DNA of 64,000 nucleotides from an uncultured Acidovorax sp. (GTDB lineage: Bacteria; Pseudomonadota; Gammaproteobacteria; Burkholderiales; Burkholderiaceae_C), in assembly GCA_913774955.1 (NCBI GenBank), contig CAJYKV010000009.1, positions 1-64,000 on the forward strand, written 5' to 3'. Shown here in pieces: positions 19,051 through 27,579 of this stretch. The stretch's first letter is position 1; every line of letters begins with the position of its first letter. The notes under the pieces are model-generated. The model was given only the letters and a program-made list of their open reading frames with translations, ran no database searches and had not been told where the DNA came from. Position numbers and translations under genes: made by a program.

Positions 19051-19797
19051 TCAGGCCACCGCCAGCGCGCCGGACACCAGCCGCACCACGCGGTCGCAGC
19101 GCGCGGCCAGCGCCTCGTCGTGGGTGACCATGACGAAGGCCGTGCCCTGCTCGCGCGCGAGCCGCAGCATGAGCTGGAACACACCGTCGGCGGTGCCGCG
19201 GTCGAGGTTGCCGGTGGGCTCGTCGGCCAGCACGCAGGCGGGCCGGGTGACCAGTGCGCGCGCGATGGCCACGCGCTGGCGCTCGCCGCCCGAGAGCTCG
19301 GCCGGCCGGTGGTGCACGCGGCCGGACAGGCCCACGGCCTCCAGCATGGCGTCGGCCGTCGCGAGGCAGTCGGCATAGGGCTCGCGGCGGATGCGCAGCG
19401 GCATGGCGACGTTGTCGCGCGCGCTGAACTCGGGCAGCAGGTGGTGGAACTGGTAGATGAAGCCCAGGTGGGTGTTGCGCAGGCGGCCCTGCTGCTGGGG
19501 CGAGAGCGTGTCGAAGGCCGCGCCCTGCAGCTGCACGCTGCCGGAGGTGGGCGCATCCAGCCCGCCGAGCAGGTGCAGCAGCGTGCTCTTGCCCGAGCCC
19601 GAGGCGCCCACGATGGCCAGGGTTTCGCCCACGTGCACCGACAGGTCCACGCCCTTGAGCACGGTGACGTCGAGGCGGCCCTCGGTGAAGCGCTTGGTGA
19701 GGCCGCGCGCCTGGAGCACCAGCGCAGCACCCGCAGCACCCGCAGCACCCGCAGATCCGGCCACCGGGCGGCCGGGCGTGGTTGTCATGTCATTCAT
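19051..19797 (-). CDS. lolD: Lipoprotein-releasing ABC ATPase LolD
   Basis: ATP-binding subunit of the Lol complex that extracts lipoproteins from the inner membrane for transfer to LolA. It has 248 residues. Walker A is GASGSGKS (64-71), the signature is [15 protein letters not shown], and Walker B is [13 protein letters not shown]. The LolD-type segment [12 protein letters not shown] lies before the signature. The first 25 residues are a low-complexity Gly/Ala stretch encoded partly by a 9-bp tandem repeat (19724-19750). The ATG at 19797 overlaps the lolC stop; an ATG at 19788 is an alternative. Confidence 0.93.
   Translation of the reverse strand: MNDMTTTPGRPVAGSAGAAGAAGAALVLQARGLTKRFTEGRLDVTVLKGVDLSVHVGETLAIVGASGSGKSTLLHLLGGLDAPTSGSVQLQGAAFDTLSPQQQGRLRNTHLGFIYQFHHLLPEFSARDNVAMPLRIRREPYADCLATADAMLEAVGLSGRVHHRPAELSGGERQRVAIARALVTRPACVLADEPTGNLDRGTADGVFQLMLRLAREQGTAFVMVTHDEALAARCDRVVRLVSGALAVA
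19724..19750. repeat. Three perfect 9-bp tandem units inside lolD
   Basis: Three copies of gcagcaccc in a row, with part of a fourth, lie in the N-terminal coding region of lolD. The unit is a multiple of three, so copy-number change would lengthen or shorten a Gly-Ala-Ala run without shifting the frame. Confidence 0.8.
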
Positions 19798-21043
19798 AGC
19801 GCAGCGCCTCCGCCGGGTTCACGCGGCTGGCGCGCCAGCTCGGGTACAGGGTGGCCGCGAAGGCCAGGACGAGGGAGATGATCGCGATCGGCGCGATGTC
19901 GCTGGTCTGCGGGTCGCTGGGCATCTTGCTGATGAGGTAGATGTCTTTCGGCAGGAAGCTGGCATGCAGGGCATGCTCGATGGCCGGCACGATGACGTCG
20001 ATGTTGAAGGCCACGAGCAGGCCGAGCGCCAGCCCGCAGGCGGTGCCGATCACGCCCACCAGCGCGCCCTGCACCACGAACACGGCCATGATGCTGCGCG
20101 GGCTCGCGCCCAGGGTGCGCAGGATGGCGATGTCGGCGCGCTTGTCGGTCACGGTCATCACCAGGGTGGACACCAGGTTGAAGGCCGCCACCGCGACGAT
20201 CAGCGTGAGGATGATGAACATCATGCGTTTTTCGAGCTGCACGGCCGCGAACCAGGTGCGGTTCTGCTGCGTCCAGTCGCGGATCAGCAGATCGCCGGAG
20301 AGGGACCGCGCGAGCTGCTGCGTGACCTCGGGCGCCTGGTGCAGGTCGCGCAGCTTGAGGCGGATGCCGGTGGGGCCTTCGAGGCGGAAGATGCGCTCGG
20401 CGTCCGCATGGTGCAGCAGCACCAGGGCGGAGTCGTATTCGTAGTGGCCGGATTCGAAGATGCCCGAGACGGTCATCTGCTTGAGGCGCGGCACCACGCC
20501 GGCCGGGGTGACCTGGCCGCCCGGCGCGATCAGCGTGACCGCGTCGCCCACCCGCACGCCGAGCGCGCGCGCCAGCTCCACGCCCAGCACGACGTGGAAG
20601 CTGCCCGGGGTCAGCGTCTGGATGGCATCGGCGTTCTTGGCCGCCAGATCGGTCACCTCGCCTTCGCGGGCCGGGTCGATGCCGCGCACCAGGGCGCCCT
20701 TCATGTCCTCGCCCCGGGCGATCAGCGCCTGCGAGCCGACGAAGGGGGCTGCGCCCACCACTTCGGGGTTCTTGCGGACCTCGGCCATGGTGAGCGCCGG
20801 ATCGGGCAGCGCGGCGCCCTGGGGCGCGAAGATCTCGACGTGGGCGACGACGCTCAGCATGCGGTCGCGCACTTCCTTCTGGAAGCCGTTCATCACGCTG
20901 AGCACGATGATGAGCGCGGCGACGCCGAGGGCGATGCCCAGCATCGACACGCCGGAGATGAACGAGATGAAGCCGTTGCGCCGCGTGGCGCGTCCGGCCC
21001 GGGTGTAGCGCCAGCCCAGGGCCAGTTCGTAGGGAAGTTGCAT
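19790..21043 (-). CDS. lolC: Lipoprotein-releasing ABC permease LolC/LolE family
   Basis: Membrane subunit of the Lol lipoprotein-release complex. It has 417 residues. The N-terminal motif [17 protein letters not shown] leads into TM1 (about 22-48). A large periplasmic domain follows, then the FtsX-type C-terminal domain with three helices (about 270-400), ending [12 protein letters not shown] as LolC/E proteins do. Only one permease gene is present beside lolD. In enteric bacteria lolC and lolE flank lolD, so either the partner is elsewhere or this protein works as a homodimer. The family name is firm, but C versus E is not. Confidence 0.9.
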   Translation of the reverse strand: MQLPYELALGWRYTRAGRATRRNGFISFISGVSMLGIALGVAALIIVLSVMNGFQKEVRDRMLSVVAHVEIFAPQGAALPDPALTMAEVRKNPEVVGAAPFVGSQALIARGEDMKGALVRGIDPAREGEVTDLAAKNADAIQTLTPGSFHVVLGVELARALGVRVGDAVTLIAPGGQVTPAGVVPRLKQMTVSGIFESGHYEYDSALVLLHHADAERIFRLEGPTGIRLKLRDLHQAPEVTQQLARSLSGDLLIRDWTQQNRTWFAAVQLEKRMMFIILTLIVAVAAFNLVSTLVMTVTDKRADIAILRTLGASPRSIMAVFVVQGALVGVIGTACGLALGLLVAFNIDVIVPAIEHALHASFLPKDIYLISKMPSDPQTSDIAPIAIISLVLAFAATLYPSWRASRVNPAEALRYE

Positions 21044-21114
21044 GGTGGGGAGAAAGCGGCCCCGCGCCGCGACGGGATTGGCGGCACCGGGACGGCGGCG
21101 ATTGTGGCATCCCG

Positions 21115-21130
21115 GACAATACCCTCCATG
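21115..21130 (+). promoter_or_regulatory. Putative -10 box directly before the RpfE-like start
   Basis: GACAAT at 21115-21120 ends 7 bases before the ATG at 21128, so a transcript from it would begin at or next to the start codon. No convincing -35 is seen at 16-18 bases. Two other genes in the window show the same arrangement. Confidence 0.35.
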
Positions 21131-22093
21131 TCGGAGATCCACCATTTGCTCATCCCCCTGGCGGCCAGCACGGCGCCGGGATGCCGGCAGGCGCTCGAAG
21201 GCCTGCCGCTGCCCCACCTCGACCGGCTGCTGCCGCGCCTGTCGCCCGCCGGCACCGATGCCGGCGAAGAATCCGACTTCACACCACCCCACGAGCGCGC
21301 GCTGGCCCGGCACCTGGGCCTGCCGGCGGGGCGCGACGGCACCATTCCCTGGGCGGCCTGGGAGCACGGCGGAGCGCCGGCCCGCGTGCAGGCGCCGGCC
21401 GGCGCAGCGGCGTGTGCCTGGGTGACGCCCTGCCAGTGGCGCGTGGGCTCCGACCAGGTGCTGCTGGCGGACCCCGCCGCGCTCGGCCTGGACGAAGCCG
21501 CCTCGCGCGAGCTGCTGGGCATCCTCGCGCCCTGGTTCGCCGAGGACGGCATCGAGCTCGCCTACGACGCGCCTACGCGCTGGCTGGCGCGCTCGGCGCT
21601 GTTCGACGGCCTGGCCACCGCCTCGCTGGACCGCGTGGTGCAGCGCGACGTGCGCGCCTGGATGCCCGACCCGGCCAGCGCGCGGCTGCTGCACCGCCTG
21701 CACAGCGAGATGCAGATGCTGCTCTACACCCACCCGTTCAACGATGCGCGCGCCGCGCGCGGCCTGCCGCCGGTGAATGCGTTCTGGGTGCACGGCGCGG
21801 GCCGGCTGCCCGAAGGCGCCCTGCCCGCGGTGGCGATGCCCGAGGTGCCGCAGGTCCTGCGCGACGCCGCGCTGCACGAGGACTGGCGCGCCTGGGCCGA
21901 GGGCTGGAAGGCGCTGGACGCCGGCCCCGTGGCCCGCCTTGCCGCCCATGTGGAGCGCGGCGGCGCGGCGCGGCTGACGCTGTGCGGCGAGCGCAGCGCG
22001 ATGGCGTGGGACACGGCGCCCGCGGGCCTGCTGGACCGCCTGCGCCGCCGGTGGCGGCCCGTGCGCTTCACTGCGCTGCAGGAGCAGCTGTGA
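21128..22093 (+). CDS. RpfE-like protein (COG4255 type) next to recJ
   Basis: Protein of 321 residues without catalytic motifs I can name. It resembles the proteins annotated RpfE or COG4255 that sit beside recJ in beta- and gammaproteobacteria, including the rpf region of Xanthomonas; this match is from memory of the family and context. Visible segments are HHLLIPLA at the start, WVTPCQWRVGSDQVLL in the middle, and LLYTHPFNDARAARGLPPVNAFWVHGAG further on. No signal peptide or membrane helix is evident. The stop overlaps the recJ GTG start by 4 bases (GTGA), so the two are probably co-translated. Its function is unknown. Confidence 0.65.
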   Translation: MSEIHHLLIPLAASTAPGCRQALEGLPLPHLDRLLPRLSPAGTDAGEESDFTPPHERALARHLGLPAGRDGTIPWAAWEHGGAPARVQAPAGAAACAWVTPCQWRVGSDQVLLADPAALGLDEAASRELLGILAPWFAEDGIELAYDAPTRWLARSALFDGLATASLDRVVQRDVRAWMPDPASARLLHRLHSEMQMLLYTHPFNDARAARGLPPVNAFWVHGAGRLPEGALPAVAMPEVPQVLRDAALHEDWRAWAEGWKALDAGPVARLAAHVERGGAARLTLCGERSAMAWDTAPAGLLDRLRRRWRPVRFTALQEQL

Positions 22094-23805
22094 AGATCGT
22101 CGCCCGGGACATCCCGCCCCGCGCCGTCTGGGCGCTGGAGCAGGCCGGCGTGCATCCGCTGCTCGCGCGGCTCTACGCCGCGCGCGGCGTGAAGGCGCAC
22201 GACGAACTCGACGATGCGCTCGCGCGCCTGCTGCCCCCGCCCAGCCTGCGCGGCACGCGCGAGGCCGCGGTGCTGCTCGCCGACGCGATCGCGGCCGACC
22301 GGCGCATCGTGGTCGTCGCCGACTACGACTGCGACGGCGCCACCGCCTGCGCCGTGGCCGTGCGCGGGCTGCGGCTGCTCGGCGCCCGTCACGTGGACTA
22401 TCTAGTGCCCGACCGCGTCGCGGACGGCTACGGGCTGAGCGCAGCGATTTCCCGCCGCGTGCACGAACGCGGCGCCGACCTGCTGGTGACCGTGGACAAC
22501 GGCATCGCCAGCGTGGAGGGCGTGGCCGAGGCCAAGGCCCTGGGGCTGGACGTGCTGGTCACCGACCACCACCTGCCGGGCCCCGCGCTGCCGCCGGCCG
22601 ATGCGATCGTGAACCCCAACCAGCCCGGCTGCGCGTTCGAGAGCAAGTCGATAGCCGGCGTGGGCGTGATGTTCTACGTGCTGATGGCGCTGCGCGCTGA
22701 ACTGCGCGGGCGCGGCGTGTTCGACAAGGCCAGCCAGCCGAAGCTGGAGCCGCTGCTTCCCTTGGTGGCGCTGGGCACGGTCGCGGACGTGGTGCGGCTG
22801 GATGCGAACAACCGCCGCCTGGTGGCGCAGGGGCTCAAGCGCATCCGCGCGGGCCACATGCCGGCCGGGATCGCGGCGCTGTTCGATGCCGCGGGCCGCA
22901 AGGCGGACGTGGCCACCACCTTCGATTTCGGGTTCGCGCTGGGCCCGCGCATCAACGCGGCCGGGCGCCTGGCGGACATGACGCTGGGCATCGAATGCCT
23001 GCTGACCGACGACCCGGGCCGCGCGGCGGAGCTGGCGCGCACGCTCGACGCCATCAACCGCGAGCGCCGCGAGATCGAGGGCGGCATGCGCGAGCAGGCG
23101 CTGCTGATGGCCGAGAGCCTGTTCGGCGAGAACGATGAGCCGCCGGCCGCGGTGAGCGTGTGGGACCCGGACTTCCACGAGGGCGTGGTCGGCATCGTGG
23201 CCTCGCGCATCAAGGACCGGCTGCACCGCCCGACCTTCGTGTTCGCCACCAGCAGCGCGCCCGGCAAGGAGGACGAGATCAAGGGCTCGGGCCGCTCGAT
23301 TCCGGGCTTTCACCTGCGCGATGCGCTCGACCTGGTGGCCAAGCGCCACCCAGGCGTGATCCTGAAATTCGGCGGCCATGCGATGGCGGCCGGCTGCACG
23401 GTGGCCAGGGACCAGTTCGCGGTGTTCGAGCGCGCCTTCGCCCAGGTGGCGCAGGAGTGGCTGGACGCCGCCACGCTCACGCGCCGGCTCGACACCGACG
23501 GGCCACTGTCGCCGGAATACTGCCGCGCCGAACTGGTGGACACGCTGCACCGCGAGGTCTGGGGCCAGGGCTTCGCGCCGCCCACGTTCAGCGAAGAAGT
23601 GGAGATCGTCAGCCAGCGCCTGGTGGGCGAAGGCAAGAACCACTTGTCGCTCAAGCTGCTGCACCAGGGCCGCCCGGTGGACGGCATCTGGTTCGGCCAC
23701 ACCGACCCGCTGCCCGCGCGCGTGCTGCTCGCGTTCCGGCTCGACGTGAACGAATGGAGGGGCGAGCGGCGGGTGCAGTTCCTGGTGGAGGGCGCGGAGA
23801 CCTGA
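22090..23805 (+). CDS. recJ: Single-stranded-DNA-specific exonuclease RecJ
   Basis: 5'-3' exonuclease on single-stranded DNA for recombination and mismatch repair. It has 571 residues from a GTG start that overlaps the upstream stop. The DHH-phosphoesterase motifs are present: DYDCDG (D78, D80, D82), TVDNGIAS, and TDHH (D159, H160, H161). The DHHA1 motif GGHAMAAG is in the second half, followed by the OB-fold C-terminal region. The GTG at 22090 gives VKIVARD, the usual RecJ N-terminal position. The 57 bases after the stop hold nothing obvious. Confidence 0.95.
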   Translation: MKIVARDIPPRAVWALEQAGVHPLLARLYAARGVKAHDELDDALARLLPPPSLRGTREAAVLLADAIAADRRIVVVADYDCDGATACAVAVRGLRLLGARHVDYLVPDRVADGYGLSAAISRRVHERGADLLVTVDNGIASVEGVAEAKALGLDVLVTDHHLPGPALPPADAIVNPNQPGCAFESKSIAGVGVMFYVLMALRAELRGRGVFDKASQPKLEPLLPLVALGTVADVVRLDANNRRLVAQGLKRIRAGHMPAGIAALFDAAGRKADVATTFDFGFALGPRINAAGRLADMTLGIECLLTDDPGRAAELARTLDAINRERREIEGGMREQALLMAESLFGENDEPPAAVSVWDPDFHEGVVGIVASRIKDRLHRPTFVFATSSAPGKEDEIKGSGRSIPGFHLRDALDLVAKRHPGVILKFGGHAMAAGCTVARDQFAVFERAFAQVAQEWLDAATLTRRLDTDGPLSPEYCRAELVDTLHREVWGQGFAPPTFSEEVEIVSQRLVGEGKNHLSLKLLHQGRPVDGIWFGHTDPLPARVLLAFRLDVNEWRGERRVQFLVEGAET

Positions 23806-23862
23806 CGGGCGGCGGCACGGCAGGGCATTCCCTGCTCGCCCGCGGCCCTCAGAGCGGCTGGC

Positions 23863-25689
23863 TCAGAACGTTTCCCAGTCGCTGTCCGCCGTGGAAGCGG
23901 TTACCCGGGCGGGAGGCCGCGCGGCAGCAGGCGGTTGCGGGGCCGGCGCCCGAGCGGGTGCGGGTGCGGCGGCGGCGTTGGCAGCGTACCGGATCTGCGC
24001 AGGCGCTGTCTTGGCCGGCCGCGGCGCGGCCGCAGGCGCGAGCGCCGGGCGCGCGGCACGTGCCACGGACGCGCCGGTGGCAGCCATCGCAGGGCGCGCC
24101 GCCGATGATGCCGGGACGGCGGACCGCGCCGGAGCGGCGGCCAGCGCGCCGACGTTGAACACGGCCACCACCTCCGCCAGCCGGTGTGCCTGGTCGCGCA
24201 TGGCGCTGGCCGCGGCACTGGACTCTTCCACCAGCGCGGCGTTCTGTTGCGTCATCTGGTCGAGGTTGGCCACGGCCTGGTTCACCTGGCCGATGCCGTC
24301 GCGCTGCTCGGTGGACGAGGCGGTGATCTCGCCGATCAGGTCGGAGACGCGGCGCACGCTGGCCACGATCTCCTCCATGCTCCGGCCGGCCTGACCGACC
24401 TGCTGCGATCCGGAATCCACGCTCTCGACCGAGGCGCCGATGAGCTGCTTGATCTCCTTGGCGGCCTCGGCACTGCGCTGCGCGAGGCTGCGCACCTCGC
24501 TGGCCACCACCGCGAAGCCGCGGCCCTGTTCGCCGGCCCGGGCCGCTTCCACCGCGGCGTTCAGCGCCAGGATGTTGGTCTGGAACGCGATGCCGTCGAT
24601 CACGCCGATGATGTCGCCGATCCTGCGCGAGCTGTCGGTGATCTGCTGCATGCTGGCCACCACCTGCCCCACCACCTCGCCGCCGCGCTCGGCGGCCTGC
24701 GCGGCGCTGGAGGCGAGCTGGTCCGCCTGCCGGGCGGTGTCGGCGGCCTGCGTGACGGTGGCCGTGAGTTGCTCCATGCTGGCGGCGGTTTCCTCCAGGT
24801 TGGCCGCCGTCTGCTCGGTGCGGGCGGACAGGTCCTGGTTGCCCGTGGCGATCTGCGTGGAGGCCGACGAGACGGATTCCACGCCCGCGCGCACTTCCGC
24901 CACCACACCGCGCAGGCGGGCCGACATGGCCGACAGCGAACGCAGCAGATGGCCGAGCTCGTCGCGGCGGTCATCGTGCACGTCCATCGTCAGATCGCCG
25001 GCGGCGATCGCGTCCGCGAGACCCACGGCACGGTCCAGCGGACGGGTGATGGACACGACGATGAGCCGCGCGATCAGGATGGCGACCAGGCAGGCGAGTG
25101 CCGCGATGCCGAAGCCCACGGCCTGGGCCGTCGCGCGCCGGGACTTGCCTTCGGCCTTGGCCCGTTCGCGCTCGCGCGACTGCAGTTCCACCAGGGCTTC
25201 CTGCGCGCCGGTGTACCGGGCGGCCGCGGGGCGCACGCGCTGCTGGGCGATCTGCCGGGCCGCGTCGAGATCGCCCGCTGCGCGCGCCTTCTGCGCCTCG
25301 GCCACGACGGCCAGGATGCTGGCGCGCTCGGCGGCGATGCGTTCGAGCTGCGCCTTGTCCTCGGGCGTCACGGCGCTTGCGGTGACGCGCTGCTGCACTT
25401 CGGTCACCGCGGCGATGCCGGCCTTCACCTCGGCCTGCATTTGTGCGGAAAGCTGGTCTTCCGACGTGATGGCGCCGATGATGACCAGTTCGACGTTGCG
25501 CTCGACCATGCCCTTCCAGCGCAGCGCGTCGCTGATGCGGTCTTCCGAGGCCTGGACGATGCGGGAGGTTTCGGCGTCGACGCGTGCGACGTGGGTCAGC
25601 GAGCCGGCGAGCAGCAGCGTCATGGTCGCGAGAATGCCCAGGATGAGGGCCCACAGCTTGCGGCCGACGGACAAATGGTTGAGTGTCAT
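23863..25689 (-). CDS. Methyl-accepting chemotaxis protein with CheR-tether pentapeptide
   Basis: Transmembrane chemoreceptor of 608 residues. TM1 lies at about 11-31 and a four-helix-type periplasmic sensor of about 155 residues follows, then TM2 (about 188-212), HAMP and the signalling coiled coil. The hairpin tip contains [20 protein letters not shown] and the usual [13 protein letters not shown]. After the signalling domain comes an Ala/Pro-rich flexible linker of about 90 residues ending in DWETF, the type of pentapeptide that tethers the CheR methyltransferase and CheB. Its ligand is unknown. ATG 25689 is chosen because TM1 follows directly; there is no good Shine-Dalgarno, and an intrinsic terminator lies just upstream. 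Confidence 0.92.
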   Translation of the reverse strand: MTLNHLSVGRKLWALILGILATMTLLLAGSLTHVARVDAETSRIVQASEDRISDALRWKGMVERNVELVIIGAITSEDQLSAQMQAEVKAGIAAVTEVQQRVTASAVTPEDKAQLERIAAERASILAVVAEAQKARAAGDLDAARQIAQQRVRPAAARYTGAQEALVELQSRERERAKAEGKSRRATAQAVGFGIAALACLVAILIARLIVVSITRPLDRAVGLADAIAAGDLTMDVHDDRRDELGHLLRSLSAMSARLRGVVAEVRAGVESVSSASTQIATGNQDLSARTEQTAANLEETAASMEQLTATVTQAADTARQADQLASSAAQAAERGGEVVGQVVASMQQITDSSRRIGDIIGVIDGIAFQTNILALNAAVEAARAGEQGRGFAVVASEVRSLAQRSAEAAKEIKQLIGASVESVDSGSQQVGQAGRSMEEIVASVRRVSDLIGEITASSTEQRDGIGQVNQAVANLDQMTQQNAALVEESSAAASAMRDQAHRLAEVVAVFNVGALAAAPARSAVPASSAARPAMAATGASVARAARPALAPAAAPRPAKTAPAQIRYAANAAAAPAPARAPAPQPPAAARPPARVTASTADSDWETF

Positions 25690-25735
25690 GAAAGAAGGGA
25701 GGACAGGCGAACGGGCGGTGTGCTGCAGGGCACGC

Positions 25736-25763
25736 AAAAAAGCCCGGGCATCGCTGCCCGGGC
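25736..25763 (-). terminator. Intrinsic terminator pointing into the chemoreceptor gene
   Basis: On the minus strand a 9-bp stem (GCCCGGGCA type, 25742-25750 with 25755-25763, loop of 4) is followed by six T. It ends 46 bases before the chemoreceptor ATG. No leftward gene lies upstream within the 228-base gap 25690-25917, so it must end either a short RNA begun inside this gap or part of the chemoreceptor leader transcript. Confidence 0.7.
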
Positions 25764-25905
25764 CTGAAACATTTTCATACACCTCTTCCATTTCACGCCC
25801 CTGCTCTAGCAGACTTTTGTGACAGATCCCGCCGCGCGGCACCACAGCCGCGTTGCCCGGGGCCGCTTCCGTGGCTCGGCGCATACAGGTTGCGGAGCGC
25901 GGTCC

Positions 25906-25920
25906 TACAATGTCCCCGTG
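25906..25920 (+). promoter_or_regulatory. Putative -10 box directly before the PHP gene
   Basis: TACAAT at 25906-25911 matches the sigma70 -10 consensus at five of six bases. It ends 6 bases before the GTG at 25918, so transcription from it would begin at or near the start codon. A partial -35 (CATACA, 25882-25887) is 18 bases upstream. Confidence 0.4.
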
Positions 25921-26781
25921 TCCATCCTGCTGAACGCCGACCTCCATTGCCATTCCGTGGTGTCCGACGGCACGCTCACGCCCGAGGCGCTCGCGCAGCG
26001 GGCGCATGCCAACGGGGTCGCGCTGTGGGCGCTCACCGACCACGATGAAGTGGGTGGGCAGCACCGCGCCATGGCCGCCGCGGCCGCGCTGGGCATGGAC
26101 TACCTGACCGGCGTGGAGATCTCCGTGACCTTCATCGGGGCCACGGTGCACATCGTCGGGCTGGGGTTCGATCCGGACGACGCCGGGCTGGTGGAAGGCC
26201 TGGCCGCCACGCGCGGCGGCCGCGGCGAGCGCGCGCAGGAGATGGCGCGGCAGCTCGCCCAGGTCGGCATCCGCGATGCCTACGAAGGCGCGCTGCGCTA
26301 CGTCGGCAACCCCGAACTGATCTCGCGCACGCACTTCGCGCGCTTCCTGGTGGAGACGGGCGTCTGCCGCGACACCCCCGAGGTGTTCCGCCGTTTCCTC
26401 ACCGAGGGCAAGCCCGGCTACGTGCCGCACCGCTGGGCCGCGCTGGGCGATGCGGTGCGCTGGATCACGCAGGCCGGCGGCATGGCCGTGATCGCGCATC
26501 CCGCGCGCTACAAGTTCTCCGCCACCGAGGAGTTCGCGCTCTTCTCCGAATTCCGCCAGCACGGCGGGCAAGGCGTGGAAGTCGTCACCGGCAGCCATAC
26601 GGCGGCGGAATACGTCACCTATGCCGGCATGGCGAAGGAGTTCGGCCTGGCGGCCTCGCGCGGCAGCGACTTCCACAGCCCGGACGAATCGCACACCGAC
26701 CTGGGCACGCTGCCGCCGCTGCCCGGTGCACTCACGCCCGTGTGGGAGCTGCTGGCCGACCGCGTGCGGCGCGCGCACTGA
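25918..26781 (+). CDS. PHP-domain phosphoesterase (YciV/TrpH type)
   Basis: Metal-dependent phosphoesterase of the PHP family, 287 residues. Relatives include E. coli YciV (RNase AM) and a 3',5'-nucleoside bisphosphate phosphatase, so the substrate is probably an RNA 5' end or small 3',5'-bisphosphates. Metal-site motifs are HCH (10-12 in [11 protein letters not shown]), TDHDEV, and later IAHPARY and GSDFHSPDE. No membrane segment is visible. The GTG at 25918 fits the family start and lies 6 bases after a TACAAT box. It is followed after 30 bases by a yciO-type gene, the same pairing as yciV-yciO in E. coli. Confidence 0.85.
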   Translation: MSILLNADLHCHSVVSDGTLTPEALAQRAHANGVALWALTDHDEVGGQHRAMAAAAALGMDYLTGVEISVTFIGATVHIVGLGFDPDDAGLVEGLAATRGGRGERAQEMARQLAQVGIRDAYEGALRYVGNPELISRTHFARFLVETGVCRDTPEVFRRFLTEGKPGYVPHRWAALGDAVRWITQAGGMAVIAHPARYKFSATEEFALFSEFRQHGGQGVEVVTGSHTAAEYVTYAGMAKEFGLAASRGSDFHSPDESHTDLGTLPPLPGALTPVWELLADRVRRAH

Positions 26782-26811
26782 CCGGCCGCGCCTTCTTTCA
26801 CCCGAGTTCCC

Positions 26812-27447
26812 ATGGCCCAGTATTTCGAAGTCCACCCCGACAACCCGCAGCCCCGGCTGCTCAAGCAGGCCGCGGCGTTGCTGGCCCGCGGCGCCGTGCT
26901 CGCGGTGCCCACCGATTCCAGCTACGCGCTCGTCTGCCAGCTCGACGACAAGGACGCCGTGGACCGGCTGCGCCGCATCCGGCAGGTGGACGAGAAGCAC
27001 CACCTGACGCTGCTCTGCCGCGACCTGTCGGAAGTGTCGAACTACGCGCGCGTGGACAACCGGCAGTACCGCCTGGTGAAGCAGGCCACGCCCGGCCCCT
27101 ACACCTTCATCCTCGACGCGACCAAGGAAGTGCCGCGCCGCGTGAGCCATCCGCAGCGCAAGACCATCGGACTGCGGGTGCCCGACCGCAAGGGCCTGCA
27201 ACTGCTGCTGGAACTGCACGGCGCGCCGCTGCTCGCGACCACGCTGATACCGCCGGGCGAGACGGAGCCCATGAACGATCCGTCGGAGATCCGCGCACGC
27301 TTCGAGCACCAGATCGATGCGGTGGTGGACGCGGGCGCCTGTCCGCAGGAGCCCACCACCGTGGTGGACCTGACCGACATGGCCACCGGCGGCGAGCCGC
27401 GCGTGGTGCGTGAGGGGCGCGGCCCGCTGGCGGCCCTGGGGCTGTAA
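26812..27447 (+). CDS. Sua5/YciO/YrdC family protein, YciO type
   Basis: Member of the L-threonylcarbamoyladenylate synthase superfamily, 211 residues. The N-terminal segment [24 protein letters not shown] matches the nucleotide-binding region and [18 protein letters not shown] the following part. The C-terminal half ([17 protein letters not shown]) is also typical. Because it pairs with a yciV-like gene it is probably YciO rather than the essential TsaC/YrdC that makes the t6A tRNA modification; YciO's role is less clear. The hairpin repeat copy B starts with the first base after its stop codon. Confidence 0.85.
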   Translation: MAQYFEVHPDNPQPRLLKQAAALLARGAVLAVPTDSSYALVCQLDDKDAVDRLRRIRQVDEKHHLTLLCRDLSEVSNYARVDNRQYRLVKQATPGPYTFILDATKEVPRRVSHPQRKTIGLRVPDRKGLQLLLELHGAPLLATTLIPPGETEPMNDPSEIRARFEHQIDAVVDAGACPQEPTTVVDLTDMATGGEPRVVREGRGPLAALGL

Positions 27448-27559
27448 GAGCGGCTAACACGACCCTTCTGGCGTCGTTGCCGCATCTTGTCGTACTACTC
27501 GTACTGTCTGCGATGCGGCGCCTCGCCATAACCGCTTCGCTGGGTTGTGTGAGCCGCTC
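27448..27559. repeat. 112-bp hairpin repeat, copy B
   Basis: Second copy of the element at 5962-6077, same orientation, starting GAGCGGCT directly after the yciO stop and ending AGCCGCTC. It differs from copy A at roughly 20-25 positions and lacks four bases in the loop region. The arms ACACGACCC and GGGTTGTGT still pair: the G-C pair of copy A is replaced by A-T. It lies between convergent genes, as copy A does. Confidence 0.8.
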
Positions 27560-27579
27560 TAAGCCCTGCCCCCCTACGC

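Noticed and set aside
19724-19750. CRISPR-like tandem units
   Set aside because: The units are 9 bp with no spacers and encode an in-frame Gly-Ala-Ala run in lolD.
25690-25791. Upstream ATG (25791) as the true start of the chemoreceptor
   Set aside because: It is in frame, but the added 34 residues would place the terminator hairpin inside the coding region and put a polar stretch before TM1.
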